Source: Dipteronia dyeriana (lineage: Eukaryota; Streptophyta; Magnoliopsida; Sapindales; Sapindaceae). From it: a stretch of DNA of 64,000 bases. The notes beneath the pieces are model-generated. The model did no database searches. It was not told where the DNA came from and was given only the letters and a program-made list of their open reading frames with translations. The stretch lies in the NCBI GenBank assembly GCA_032871835.1, contig CM065296.1:18455501-18519500 (forward strand), given 5' to 3'. Below are positions 21,901 through 33,311 of the stretch, one piece after another; within the stretch, counting starts at the first letter, position 1; every line of letters starts with the position of its first letter. The translations under genes were made by a program, and so were the position numbers.

Positions 21901-24900
21901 TAAGCCCGATATAGCTTTTAGTGTTGGTGTATATGCTAGGTACCAAGTCAATCCCAAGGAATCCCATCTCTCATTTGTGAAGAGAATCACTCGATATGTG
22001 AATGGGACATCCACCTATAGGATATGGTACTCTTTTGACACTAATGCTAGTTTAGTTGGCTTTAGTGATGTAGATTGGGCAGGTAATTGTGATAAAAAAA
22101 AGAGTACATCAGGCGGTTGCTCCTTCCGAGGGAACAATCTAGTGTCTTGGTTTTGCAAGAAGCAAAATTCCATCTCATTATCCACATCCGAGGCCGAGTT
22201 TATAGCAGCTGGGAGTGCTTGCACACAACTCTTTTGGATGAAACAAATGTAGGGAAAAACGGGTTCAAAATGAAACAAAAGCGTGATAAAAACAAAATTA
22301 GGGTTTACGTATAAATAAATTTGTTTCCCTTTATGCAACGAGAACCTTAACCAATTGACATATAACAAAGTATCGTATCTTTTTCTCGTGACGATTGAAC
22401 AAGCGCCGAATTGATTCCGCAAGATCTTCCAATCCAATCACAAACGTGAATTACCTTGGAGTGTGGGCTCCCTTACTTTTTATTGTATACCTGAGGATGG
22501 AGACAAAGCAAAATCTTTTCTTTGTTAGGTACAAATATCCTCCAAGAGAAAAATCCAAGAATCTGGTCACTTGTGAATTATCAATCAATTTGATTGAAAC
22601 TCGCGTGAACCTTGATTCGATGTTGTACACAAACCCTTTTGATGTAAAGGATATTAGTATACTATCGAAAACAAAAACGTTCCCCTTTTTTCTCTACTTG
22701 GCCGAATTCACACACTATTGTTTAGAGATGATCGAATTTTGTCTAGAGTAAAAACATATTTTTCTCCCTCAAAATTCCTATGATGTCCGAATTCTTTACT
22801 AAGAAAAATAGGGCAGGCAGAAATTCACCTCTAATTGCCTTAGAGTTGACCGAAATTCTCATGCACATATATATAGGATCATAAATCCTCTCCTAAGAAG
22901 GATTTACTTGGTTGGCAAGAATCATTTCTTTAGGTGGATTTATTTGGTAGTTAAGAATCCTTGTCTAAAAGGAAATTTAACTTCTCCTATAACCATATGT
23001 GTTGGCCGAATTCTTCTCTTTGATGTAGATTAGGAGAGTTCATTCTTTCCTAATAACGATTAATTGATGGATAAGAATCCAATCCTTAGGTAGATTAACT
23101 TGGTGGTTAAGAATCCTTTTCAAAGAAGAATTCTACCACTAAGTAGTTTTACTTGGTGACAAAGAATCCTTTTCCAAAAAGAATTCTTTCCTATACCATG
23201 ACTCCTAATCCAACTCAATAGTGTATTTGTAACCATATTAAAGACTTCCTAATTTGATTAGATAAATAATTCCTTTTATTTATCTACTTATCAAATATAG
23301 TCTTTAACATTAACTATACTACCAACAATAGTATAGTTTTATGAGACCATCTCCTACTAGGAAAAATATTTTGAATTTTAATTAAATAATTAATTAATCA
23401 ATAAATTAATTAATTTCCATTTAATTAAATAATAAAATAAAATAATATATTTAAGCTAATCTCAATAGCCTTTGCCGCCCATACCATATATAAGGGCCAT
23501 ATATTATTTTTCTTATTTTATTAAATCCATTGGACTTTAATAAAAAGTCCATATGTGAACTAGACCTATTCTTACAAAAAGAAACAAGTTCTCATGCCTT
23601 AATACAATTCTAGATAGACCCCTAAATTGGTCCGGTAGAATATATCAAGTGATCCATGCAAGTTCGTGTGGATTGGGGATCTTGGCGGGCTATCTAAATT
23701 TAAGCTCCAATAGACACAACCCAATCACAATCAACAAATGATTTACTTAGGTCTGATCTATTAAATTTTAGTTCATTCCACTAAAGAACTAAAATTGAAC
23801 TCTTAAATAAAGATAGAATAAGTTGATGTTACTCATTCATACCCTAGACAACCTTATTGGAGAAAGTGTATCCTCGTGAAGAATACCAGTAATCGCTAAG
23901 AGCTCATAGACCGCCTAGAGCTCATAGACCGCCTATGGCTCTCCAAGTTACCATATTTACTCATATGACCACATTTTGAACTTGGATATTTTGACTTGTC
24001 CAGAAGCCATGTTTCAATAAACATTATTGAAAACTTAACGTTAAGATTTAATATCCAATACCTCAAAACATCCATATGATGGTATTCTACTCTCATTCAA
24101 TAAATGGAGCCACAATATCCATATCTATAAATGAAGTCCTTTATCGATTAACAAATGAATACCACCAAACTATCAAGGATAGACTATGCTATATAATCGT
24201 ACTCATTGATAGCTCAAATGATAACACTTGCAACCATAAGTCCATCATTTATCTCAGGATTGAGATAGACTCTCCGATTGTCTTCAAATTAAAACTTTTA
24301 TCCATTGACGGTTCTAGATAAAGTATGTCATTTTGATCCTATTCAATACACCCAGTACAGTAGATTCTTTTGCCCAAAGACACCACACTTTGATGATTTT
24401 AGACTCATCATAACACATTTGATTCCACTCAAATGCTAGCAAAAGAATCTACAACTTTGACAAGATAAAGGTGCCCAACCTTCTATCTTAAGTTGTGAAT
24501 ATTATTCAAGACTAACTAAAGAATTGTGTCTACCTCATACATATCTAGATGTATGAACAATTCTTCTTTTCTCATAGTCTTTTGACCTTATGATTATTTA
24601 CTTTTGACAATTATAATAATTAAACTATAAATGCTATAAGATTTGTTTAACTAGAAATCACTTTATTCATATGAAAAGATTGTTAATTACAATATTGCAC
24701 TCTTGCTATCGAGCATAATCCTAACAAAAAATGCTTGTGGATTATGGCTTTGAGCAAGGTACTCTAACCCTTAATTGTGATAACATGAGTGCCATCAATA
24801 TTTTAAAAAATCTTGTCCAGCATTCTAGAACTAAGCATATTGACATTAGACATCATTTCATATGGGAGCTATTTGAGAGCAAATGCATTGCAGTTGAACA

Positions 24901-25003
24901 TGTTGGCACAAATGATCAACTAGCGGATTTGTTTACAAAACCATTAGATTCAACTAGGTTTAAATCTCTTAATAGGTCTATTGGGATTTTTCATATGCAT
25001 TGA
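21901..25003 (+). pseudogene. Element B RNase H, split by solo LTR S
   Basis: RNase H motifs are [40 protein letters not shown] (to 22247), then after the insertion MLVDYGFEQ, LNCDNMSAINILKN, KHIDIRHHFI and NDQLADLFTKPLD, ending at TGA 25001-25003. The insertion plus its 5 bp duplication is 2484 bp, a multiple of three, so the downstream part keeps the gag-pol frame. Apart from the insertion no stop interrupts this domain. Confidence 0.92.
22248..24726 (-). repeat. Solo LTR S in element B RNase H
   Basis: A 2479 bp insertion with ends TGTAGGG...CCTAACA and duplication ACAAA (22243-22247) against AAAAA (24727-24731) splits an otherwise continuous codon series. There is no protein coding. Read on minus it begins TGTTAGGATTATGC, close to the start of element C LTR (TGTTGGGATTATGC), so minus is the likely orientation. 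It is AT-rich with several AAGAATCC-type words (22890-23200). Confidence 0.8.
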
Positions 25004-26244
25004 TGGGTTTTGGTGGTTGACCCCATATGGGGAGCTCAAGCAAAGAGAGCGAACTTGCATCTTAATAAGCAAATAATTGTTCAATTTTATGCTATTTAAT
25101 TAATTGCTTGAGTATCTTGGATGCATATATTATTATATGTCTTTTTATTCAAGAAGAGTGTTTTTGCCTTATTTGAAATGCATGTCTCATTTATGTTCAA
25201 ACATGTATTTTTGGACTAGGAAACTTGATTGGGAAGTACATTTGATTGACCCAAAGTTTATCTCCATGCTTGTGAAAACTTGATCTTGACATGCTTAAAG
25301 TGTTATGCATGTTGAATGTTTACAAAATGATTGCAAATATGTGTCCAAGTGTCTTTTAAGACATCATTCAATAAGGATGTTGTATCCATTTCAAGGATTT
25401 TCACATTCCTATAGTCTCTCTTTATTTACTTAATTGAACAAGGCTACTATCATACGAGCATCTTACCCAAAAAAATCTAATAGGGAGCAATAGTCGCTCA
25501 TGTCTTGTTCAACTTGTAAAGTTTGATAGTTGCGCTTATGTTTTTGGTTGAACTATATCTTGTTTTCTATTGTCAATTTGGTGCAAATTGGTTTGAATTC
25601 TCTTGGAATCTCATGTGTTATTTTCCTTTGCCAAATACAATGCCTTTGGAAGTTGATGTTGCATGTACTTCATTCAAGGCAATCTTTCGCACATGTTCCA
25701 ATCAATAAAACTTCCATGAATTTCGCTCTCTCTTAATTAACCTACATAAAGTTGTTGTATATGATTATGAATTTACATTGCAAATATCTCTCTTTGCTAC
25801 AGCATCCCGGTTGGGGAATACTCCTTTGCCTATCTTGTGACAAAAAAGGGGAGTAGTGTTGGACTTAGGGGGAGTTGATATTGACATGTTTTAAGGGGAG
25901 ATTGACCTATTGTGAGGGAGTTGACCTATTTAGGGGAAGTTGAACTATTTAGGGGGAGCATTTGCTTTGTGCATTGTTGATTGCATGTTACTTGTTTCTA
26001 TTTAATGCAAATTGCACTTGTTTTTATTTTTCTTGATCCCTCTAATACACTTGTCTTGGAAAGTGTAGTTTTTGTTTTGTAGGGATGATCATGCTACAAG
26101 AGATGAAAGATTTGAAGATTTAGCTTTAGGTATCTCTTGTAACATAGAATGGTTGTTTGTTGACCTCTTGTTGTTTCTTGTTGTTTGTTGTGAGGATACC
26201 TTGTGAGTGAGTGGTTTTGTCATGAAATAGCCAAAGGGGGAGAT
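25004..26244 (+). other. Element B 3' untranslated region with many purine tracts
   Basis: There is no coding. From about 25845 to 25965 six purine runs recur in similar context (GGGGGAGTTGA, AGGGGAGATTGACC, GGGGAAGTTGAAC, GGGGGAGCATTT). The priming tract CCAAAGGGGGAGAT (26231-26244) abuts the LTR. Element A has only two such runs. They may be alternative priming sites; this is inference. Confidence 0.7.
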
Positions 26245-27731
26245 TGTAAGTTCCTCAGTTTTTGATTGGCTTATTTCGTTGACAACCATATTTTGGGATC
26301 AATATGTATGGGTAGTTTAGGGCTTCATTGTTCGTAACCAAGCTCAAGCATCAAAGGTAAAATCACTTGCTTAACTTCATTGAAGAGATTTAGTGCACAC
26401 ACTCACACTCATGCATTTTATTTTAATTATCTTACTTCCATGCTTATTTGCCATTATGTGTGCCTTGTGTGTCCTATTTTTATTTGAGTGTTGAATGTAT
26501 GTTAGTGCCTTAAAGAGAGGATATTTTCCTCTATACCGCGGCCTAGACCCCTCTCTGTGTAGTGCCCACGCCGCGGCTTGCACAGTGGTGTTTAGCAGAG
26601 GATGCGCGCAGTGTCTACAGCGGTCTGTGCTTGCTGCCTACGCCGCTTTATCCCAAGCGGAGTTTCACAGAGAATGCATATTGTCCAGACCGCGGTCTTT
26701 GCACACTGCATGCACAACGGCCTACAGAATGGCGTTGTCCAGACGATACACCGTTCTCTGTGCCACGGTCTGGACACTTGCCTGGATAGCGATACAGCCA
26801 TCGGTTCTGACGCCTTTTGGTTGCATTTTGGTTGCGTTTTGCCAACAATGACACAGTTTCACTTTAGGCTTCATATAAATGAACCATCTTCTCCCCAACT
26901 CATTTTTGAGAGCTTCAAAACCTAATTTTAAGAGTGAGATTAGGTTCTTTAGAGAGAGAAGCTCCAAGAAGGCATTTTTTCTCAACCATCCTTAAAATCC
27001 AAATCATCAAGCATCTTTCAAGCGTGGGTTTCTTGTTTGTTCATGACTAGGTATTCTCTACATGTTCTAATCTCTATGTTTTCATTACTAAGACATGTAT
27101 ATCTTTATTGCACATTGATTGCTTGCTTGAGTGTTTAATTGTTTTTATGACATGATTGTGTTTTGATTGTTGGTTGGGATGCATTAATTTGTGATAGCTA
27201 GCATTTAGGACGATTTTGGCCTTCTAGCTAATTCTTCTTGCATTTGCATTTAGAACATTGATATCTAGGATTTGCTTTAATTGTCATTATTAATCCTAGG
27301 TAAGCATGAATGTATTGATCTAGCATTTTTGCATATTAAATATTCTTGCATATTCACTTAGGTTTCCATTATCGCTTCATTGTTGTTTTAGCTTGTGGCT
27401 AAGTGGTTAGTGCACAAGGCTAGTGATCCAAAATCGCTATTAAGGCCCGTTGGGTAGAGTGAAAGGGTTAGTAACTGGAGGGTTAGACGGGAGGTGATTT
27501 TGAGGATCGAGGGTGGCGCCTAAATAGCCCGTGTTTTTTCCCATTTGGAGGGTTTCCACGTATATTTTCCGTGTTGTTACTGTTTTATGTTTGTTGTTAT
27601 ATAATTGAGCATTTAAGTAGAATGGGGTAGAATTGTTAATATTGATTAATTCGTAAAATTGGTAATATATCGAATTAAAACGTATTCACCCCCCCTCTAG
27701 ATTATAGATACACACTTTCTAGGGAATTTCA
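26245..27731 (+). repeat. Element B 3' LTR
   Basis: It runs from TGTAAGTTCCTCAG to GGGAATTTCA and matches 15734-17238. The GC-rich block (26530-26800) keeps more CCGCGG words than the 5' copy. A roughly 40 bp deletion relative to the 5' copy lies near 27495, where the GTCAACCTAGGTTGTAAAC stretch is missing. Confidence 0.9.
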
Positions 27732-28235
27732 TCTAAGAATTGTACTTAGTGACATTCTTAATTTCCTTGATAAGCATTTAGTGTTGCCTAGCATTACTTG
27801 CATGTTTGAATATTTTATCATATTCAATTAGGTTGTTTTGACTCTTCATTGAGGTTAAGTCTTGTGACTAAGTGGTTAATGCACAAGCAAATAGATCAAG
27901 AATCACTATTAAGACCCGTTGGGTAGAGTGAAAGGGTTAGCAACTGAAGGGTTTGATGAGAGGTCAATCTTGGTTATAAACTTTCATTCAATAGTGGATT
28001 TGAGGATTGAGTGTGGCACACATAACAGCCTGTGGTTTTTCCCATTTGGAGGGTTTCCACGTATACATCTTGTGTTGTTTATATTTCCATACTTTGCAAT
28101 TGATGTTTTCTGTTTGTTTTATTAGGTGAATTTTGAATATTGATTAATTAAGAAAAATTGGTAATTGACTTGATTAAAACCTATTCACCCCCCCCCCTCT
28201 AGGTTATACACACACACATTTCTAGGGAACTTTTA
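27732..28235 (+). repeat. Element A 5' LTR, second segment
   Basis: It continues the A LTR from the TCTAA target copy. It matches the 3' LTR from 32809 (GAATTGTACTTAGTGACATT...). It carries GGGTTTCCACGTATACATCT and a C-run before CTCTAGGTTATA, ending CTAGGGAACTTTTA where the 3' copy ends TTTCA. Confidence 0.85.
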
Positions 28236-28256
28236 ATTGGTATCATAGCCGGTGCC
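28236..28256 (+). other. Element A primer binding site
   Basis: ATTGGTATCATAGCCGGTGC follows the LTR. It matches the initiator-Met complement TGGTATCAGAGC except for one base. Confidence 0.85.
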
Positions 28257-28376
28257 TAGATATACTTAGGTGATCCGTGCTCTGTATATGTCTTGCTTGT
28301 GCATTATTGTTGTTTGCATCTTGTGCGTGTATTACATTTGCATCTCATTCATTTAACCCAAACACTATGAGTGAGC

Positions 28377-30540
28377 TTGGGATGAGCAAAGAGGGAGCAT
28401 CAAGTATAATACCACCTTTACTTAAAGTTGATAATTATGCCTTATGGAAAGGCAAGATGGAGTCTTATATTTGTCAAATAGATGACCGTGCATGTATGGC
28501 GGTTGAAGATGGGTACACTCTTCCAAAGATGTCCAATGATGATGGAGATGAGGTTCTCAAGCCTAAGTCTCAATAGAGCACATAAGAATTTGAAGCTTCC
28601 AAGTGGAACAATAAGGCTATGCATGCAATCTTGTGTGCCATGGATGACAATCAATACAAGTTGGTTCAATATACTAGGTATGCAATGGAGGCTTGGGAGA
28701 TTCTACAAACGGCTCATGAAGGAACCAAAGTGGTCAAGGACTCCAAGCTTCAAGTCCTTCAAATGCAATTTGAGACAATTCGGATGGAAGAGGACGAGTG
28801 CTTTAATGTCTTCCAAGTGAAGTTGACGGACATCGTAAATCAAAGCCATCAACTAGGTGACCTATATTCGGATAGATTGATCAAGCAAAAGATCATGAGG
28901 TCACTCCCCAAGAGATTTGAGTCCAAAGTGACGGCACTGGAAGAAAATAACAACTACAAGACTATGAAGCTGAGTGAAGTGATTGGAAGTCTTCTAGCCT
29001 ATGAGTCTAGGTGGACTTCTACACCTACATCTTCTAAGAAGCAAAAGAACATAGCCTTGAAGACATCCAAAGTAGAGATGAAGGAGGATGAATCAGATAA
29101 GGAGATGGCTCTTATGGTGAGGAGATTCAAGAAGTTTATGAAACTTCACAAGAATGACTCAAAGAAGAAGATTAAGCCAAGGCAAGAGAAGCCAACAAGA
29201 AAAGGCATTCAATGCTATGAGTGTAGTGGGTTCGGTCATATAGCCATCGAGTGTGCTAATTTGAAGATGAAGAAGAAGAAAGGAAAGGTGGTGGCTGCCT
29301 CATCAAGTGAGAGAGGAAGTGAAGAAGATTCCACAAGTGATGAAGAGGTTATTCTTAACTACACGGCTTTTGGAGCCTCTCTTGTAAAAGATATCGAAAA
29401 AGGCAACAAGACCTTAATTTGTGACTCTATAGGAGAAATTGAAGATAAAGTAGCTAGAAGTGTGATTGATGAAGCTACTTATGGAAGTGTTGTAAATGTG
29501 ACAACAAAATACACTAGTGATGACTCTAGTGATAAGAGTTCCTCATCTCACTCTACAAATGGAAATGTAAAGAGTATGAACCTTGAAAGGTTCATTGTTT
29601 CAAAGCTCAAGGTTGAATATAAAGAAAGAGGTTCGAAAGCTAAAGGAAGAGAACCTCAAGCTATCAACCGAAGTGACTCACTTAAGTGAGAAAGTGAAGA
29701 ATGGAAGAAAGGTGGAAGAAAGCTTGAAGGAGGAGCTTAGAGAAGCTAGAGAGTTGATTGCTAAGATGACTTCAAGTACGGAGAATCTTGGCCATATGTT
29801 GGGAGTTGGCAAGAAGCCAAGTGACAAGAGAGGTCTAGGGTTTAAAGATGACAAGGAGACCTCAACTCCTAGCAAGACGGTATTTGTCAAGAGCATGTGC
29901 TTCAAAGAGCCCCTTCCTCCACTTCATCCTAGGAAGAAATTTGAACTAGGAGAGTGCTCTAGAAATTTCCAAGTCAAGATAGCACCTAGAAGTCAAGCTC
30001 AAGCTCAAGCTCAAGCTCAAGCTCAACCAATGAGAGCACATCAAGCAACTATCCCTCAACCTAAAAGCCATCAAGCCAAAAAGCATTTTCTACATGTTCA
30101 ACCAAGGAAGCAATCTTCTCCAACTCAACAACAAAGAAGTGGATAACCAACACCAAACAAAAGGAAAGCTCAATGACATGGGAAAACACCTTTGTCCTCA
30201 AAAAGGAATGGTATGACCCCTTATTTTATTCCTTCATGTCATTTTTGTTGTGTTGATGGTCATATTAGACCAAATTGCTTCAAGTACATTAACATGTGTA
30301 GAACTAAGAACATGATTGAAAGGAAAAGGGATAGAGCTAGTATGCATGTGCCTAGGAAAGCTAGTGTTAATGATCTTAGGAGCAATATGAAGATCTTGAC
30401 CACTAGGAATGACAATGTGACACCTTAGTGGATTAGAAAAGATGAACTCACATGCCATTGTGCTAAGGGTTCACCTATAGGCTCAACTAGGTCCAATGGA
30501 CTTGGTAAGTCTATAAAGACTCGTATCCCCTCTTGACTTG
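28377..30540 (+). pseudogene. Element A gag; pol absent
   Basis: From ATG 28377 (MSELGMSKEGAS) the UBN2 gag domain, knuckle CYECSGFGHIAIEC (near 29215), acidic stretch, coiled coil (from about 29600) and second knuckle CHFCCVDGHIRPNCFK (near 30240) follow the layout of B. Two stops at 28574 (TAG) and 28583 (TAA) stand where B has Trp and Gln. A frameshift near 29600 and stops near 30144-30170 follow. A CAAGCT hexamer run (29993-30025) encodes Gln-Ala repeats absent from B. After the CHCAKGS segment (near 30455) the sequence passes straight to 3' noncoding DNA. Confidence 0.9.
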
Positions 30541-31683
30541 TTTTGATTGACCCCATATGAGGAGCTCAACCAAAGAGAGCAAACTGGCATCGCATTGTGC
30601 TCAGGATAATATTTATGCTCCTTCATTAATTAGTTGAGATTATTGGTTGTATATATTTTTTTAATAAGTGTGCAACTTTGCTTAACATGCAATCCATGTC
30701 TTATTTATGACCAAACATGTATTTTTGGACTAGGAGAATTGATTGGGAAGTACATTTTAAATGACCTAGAATTGATCTCCATGACTTGTTGATTATTTCT
30801 ATGACATGCTTTAAATCGATATGCATGATGAGACTTTTTTGAATGCTCTAAAATGAATGAAAAATTTTGTGTGTGAAAGCAATTATGAGACTTCAATCAA
30901 TAAGGATCTTGTATCCAATTCAAGGCTTTTACAATCCAAAATTCTCTCTATTTACTTGTCAAACAAGGCTAATATCATACGAGCATTCCACCCAGAAAAA
31001 TCAAAAAAGGCGCAATAGTCGTTCATGTCTTGTTTTGCTTGTAAAGTTTGATATAGTTGTTCTTAAAACGAATTTATTTTACAATCTATATCTTTCTTAT
31101 TCCATGACAAAGGGTAAAATTGGTTTGAATTCTTTTGGAAACCCTTGTTATTTTGCTTTGCCAAATACCATGTTTTGATCTTGAATACAACTTGTCTTGT
31201 ATGCAAAGCATTCGTTCACACACTTTTTATGTAATAAAAGTACTTGATTCTCTCTTCTTAATTGAGTTGCATAAATTAGTTTATATGATTATGCATATAT
31301 CTTATGCCATAAGCTCTTCTTGCTAATGCCTTCTTAAGGGGATACTCCTTTGTCTATCTCATGACAAAAAAGGGGAGTAGTGTGGATTTAGGGGGAGCAT
31401 TTGTATTTGCATTGTTGATGCACATTGCTTGTTTCTATTGTATACAAATTGCTCTTGTTTTTTATTTCTTTGAACACTTCACATACACTTGTCTTGGAAA
31501 GTGTAGTTATTTTGTTTTGTAGGGATGTTGATTCTACAAGAGATGGATGACTTGAAGATCTAGTTTATTAGGCATCTCTTTACAATGTAGAAAAACTTTG
31601 TTGACCCCTAATTTTTCTTTTGTTTATTTGTGAGGATGAATTGTGAGTGGTGGTTTTGTCACGAAATAGCCAAAGGGGGAGAT
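30541..31683 (+). other. Element A 3' untranslated region and polypurine tract
   Basis: TTGACCCCATATGAGGAGCT (near 30548) matches element B at about 25020, just after B's RNase H stop, showing that the whole protease-to-RNase H block is missing in A. The homology continues to AAAAAAGGGGAGTAGTGT, GGGGGAGCATTT and the priming tract CCAAAGGGGGAGAT next to the LTR. No ORF is supported. Confidence 0.8.
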
Positions 31684-33311
31684 TGTAAGTTCCTCAGTTT
31701 TTTATTGGCTAATTTCATTGACAACCACATTTGGGGATTATTGTGTAAGGGTAGTTTAGGCCATCATTGTCGAAGACCCAGCTCAAGCTTCAAAAGGTAA
31801 ATCACTTGCTTAACCTTGTTTGAAGAGTTTTTAGTGCACACACACACACTCCCAAGCATGTCTTTGATCATCTTGCATGAATGCTTAACTGCATTAATTA
31901 TGTGCCTCTTTGCCATAAATCTTGCTTGGGTGTTTGATGCATTTAGTTTGCCCTTAGAAAAGGATTTTCCTCTTGACCGCAGTTGGGACCGCTCCCAGTG
32001 CATTGCCTCTGCCGCGGTATGCACAGTGGTGTTCTCCAGGCATTGTACGCTGCTGCTACCGCGGCCTGTGCTTATTGCATGCACAACGGTCTCTCAAGCG
32101 CAGGTTCCTAGGCGCACTCTATCGCAGTCTGAACACTTACCTAGGCCGCGGTACGTAGAACGGTAATGATGGGATTTAGTTGCCCTTTGTCCAAAACGAT
32201 GCCGTTTCCTGTAGGACACATTAAATATGTTCTCTTCTCTTCTCTTTGGCTTGGTGAGTCCAAGAACCCATTTTTGTTGTTTAAGCTTTTCTTTGACAGA
32301 GAAATTGACTCCAAGAGAGAGAGAGCTCCAAAGAACTCAACTTGACTCAACCAAACTCCAATCTATGAGCATCTAGCATCTTCTTGCATCTTCCAATCTT
32401 GGATTTTCTTGTTTGTCTTTGACTAGGTAATCTCTACATGCCCTAGAATCTCTTGTTCCATTCTTATGACATGTATGCCTGGGTTTAGCAATTATTGTTG
32501 ATTAAATGCATGTCTTTGAGTTTAATTGCATATATAACATGCTTGGATTGTTGATTGTTGGTTGAGATTTATATTTTGTGATAGCTAGGATTTGTGACCA
32601 TTTTACCCTTCTAGCTAAATCTTTATGCTTTGCATTTAGATATTGTTTAGGACTCATTGATTGCATTTTGTGATTGCATTATAGTCTTTGCCATGCTTAA
32701 TGACAACTTGTGTTGATTGGCCCTTTGTTTGATAACTAGGATAAAATGTTGCATAACTATATCTAGTTAAGTCTTTATGAACATTCATTTAGACATTGAT
32801 ATCTAGGAATTGTACTTAGTGACATTTTTAATTTCCTATATAAGCATTAAGTGTTGCCTAACATTACTTGCATGTTTGAATATTTTATCAAATTCACTTA
32901 GGTTGTTTTGATTCTTCAATAAGGTTAAGTCTTGTGACTAAGTGGTTAGTGCACAAGCAAATAGATCAAAAATCACAATTAAGGCCCGTTGGGTAGAGTG
33001 AAAGGGTTAGTAACTGGAGGGTGTGACGGGAGGTCAACCTAGGTTGTAAACTTTCATTCAATAGTGGATTTGAGGATCGAGTGTGGTGCACATATCAACC
33101 CGTGGTTTTTCCTATTTGGAGGGTTTCCACATATATATCTTGTGTTGTTTATTTTTCCGCACTTTGCACTTGATGTTTTATGTTTGTTTTATTGGGTGAA
33201 TTTTGAATATTGATTAATCAAGAAAAAATAGTAATTGACTTTATTAAAACCTATTCACCCCCCCCCCCCCCCCCCATAGGTTATAGACACACATTTTCTA
33301 AGGAACTTTCA
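31684..33311 (+). repeat. Element A 3' LTR
   Basis: 1628 bp, from TGTAAGTTCCTCAG to TAAGGAACTTTCA. It contains a GC-rich CCGCGG-type block (31974-32170) and a C-run of about 20 (33257-33276), much longer than in the 5' LTR. It is followed by the CACAG target copy and then resumed transposase sequence. Confidence 0.9.

Larger units (their letters stand above)
15734..27731 (+). mobile_element. Copia element B: full-length relative of A, nested in A's 5' LTR
   Basis: LTRs lie at 15734-17238 and 26245-27731, and the flanking duplication is TCTAG (15729-15733) against TCTAA (27732-27736), one transition apart. The interior holds a primer site, gag, protease, integrase, RT, RNase H and a purine-rich 3' region. 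The gag with a coiled coil and two zinc knuckles, the LTR type and the repeated purine tracts suggest a SIRE/Maximus-like lineage (inference). Solo LTR S interrupts RNase H. Nine nonsense codons break the single gag-pol frame. Confidence 0.9.
14610..33311 (+). mobile_element. Copia element A: gag-only LTR retrotransposon in mudrA
   Basis: It is flanked by a perfect CACAG duplication (14605-14609 and 33312-33316). LTRs lie at 14610-15733 plus 27732-28235 (split by element B) and at 31684-33311. The internal region (28236-31683, 3.4 kb) has a primer site, gag and a polypurine tract but no protease, integrase, RT or RNase H. It fits the known class of nonautonomous LTR elements that retain gag. 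Element B, a full-length relative, is inserted into its 5' LTR. Confidence 0.85.

Noticed and set aside
26495..27000. Overlapping ORFs of 66-118 aa in the LTR GC-rich blocks (also at 14842, 15983 and 31816)
   Set aside because: They occur in several frames and both strands of the CCGCGG-rich LTR block, with no conserved frame between the LTR copies.
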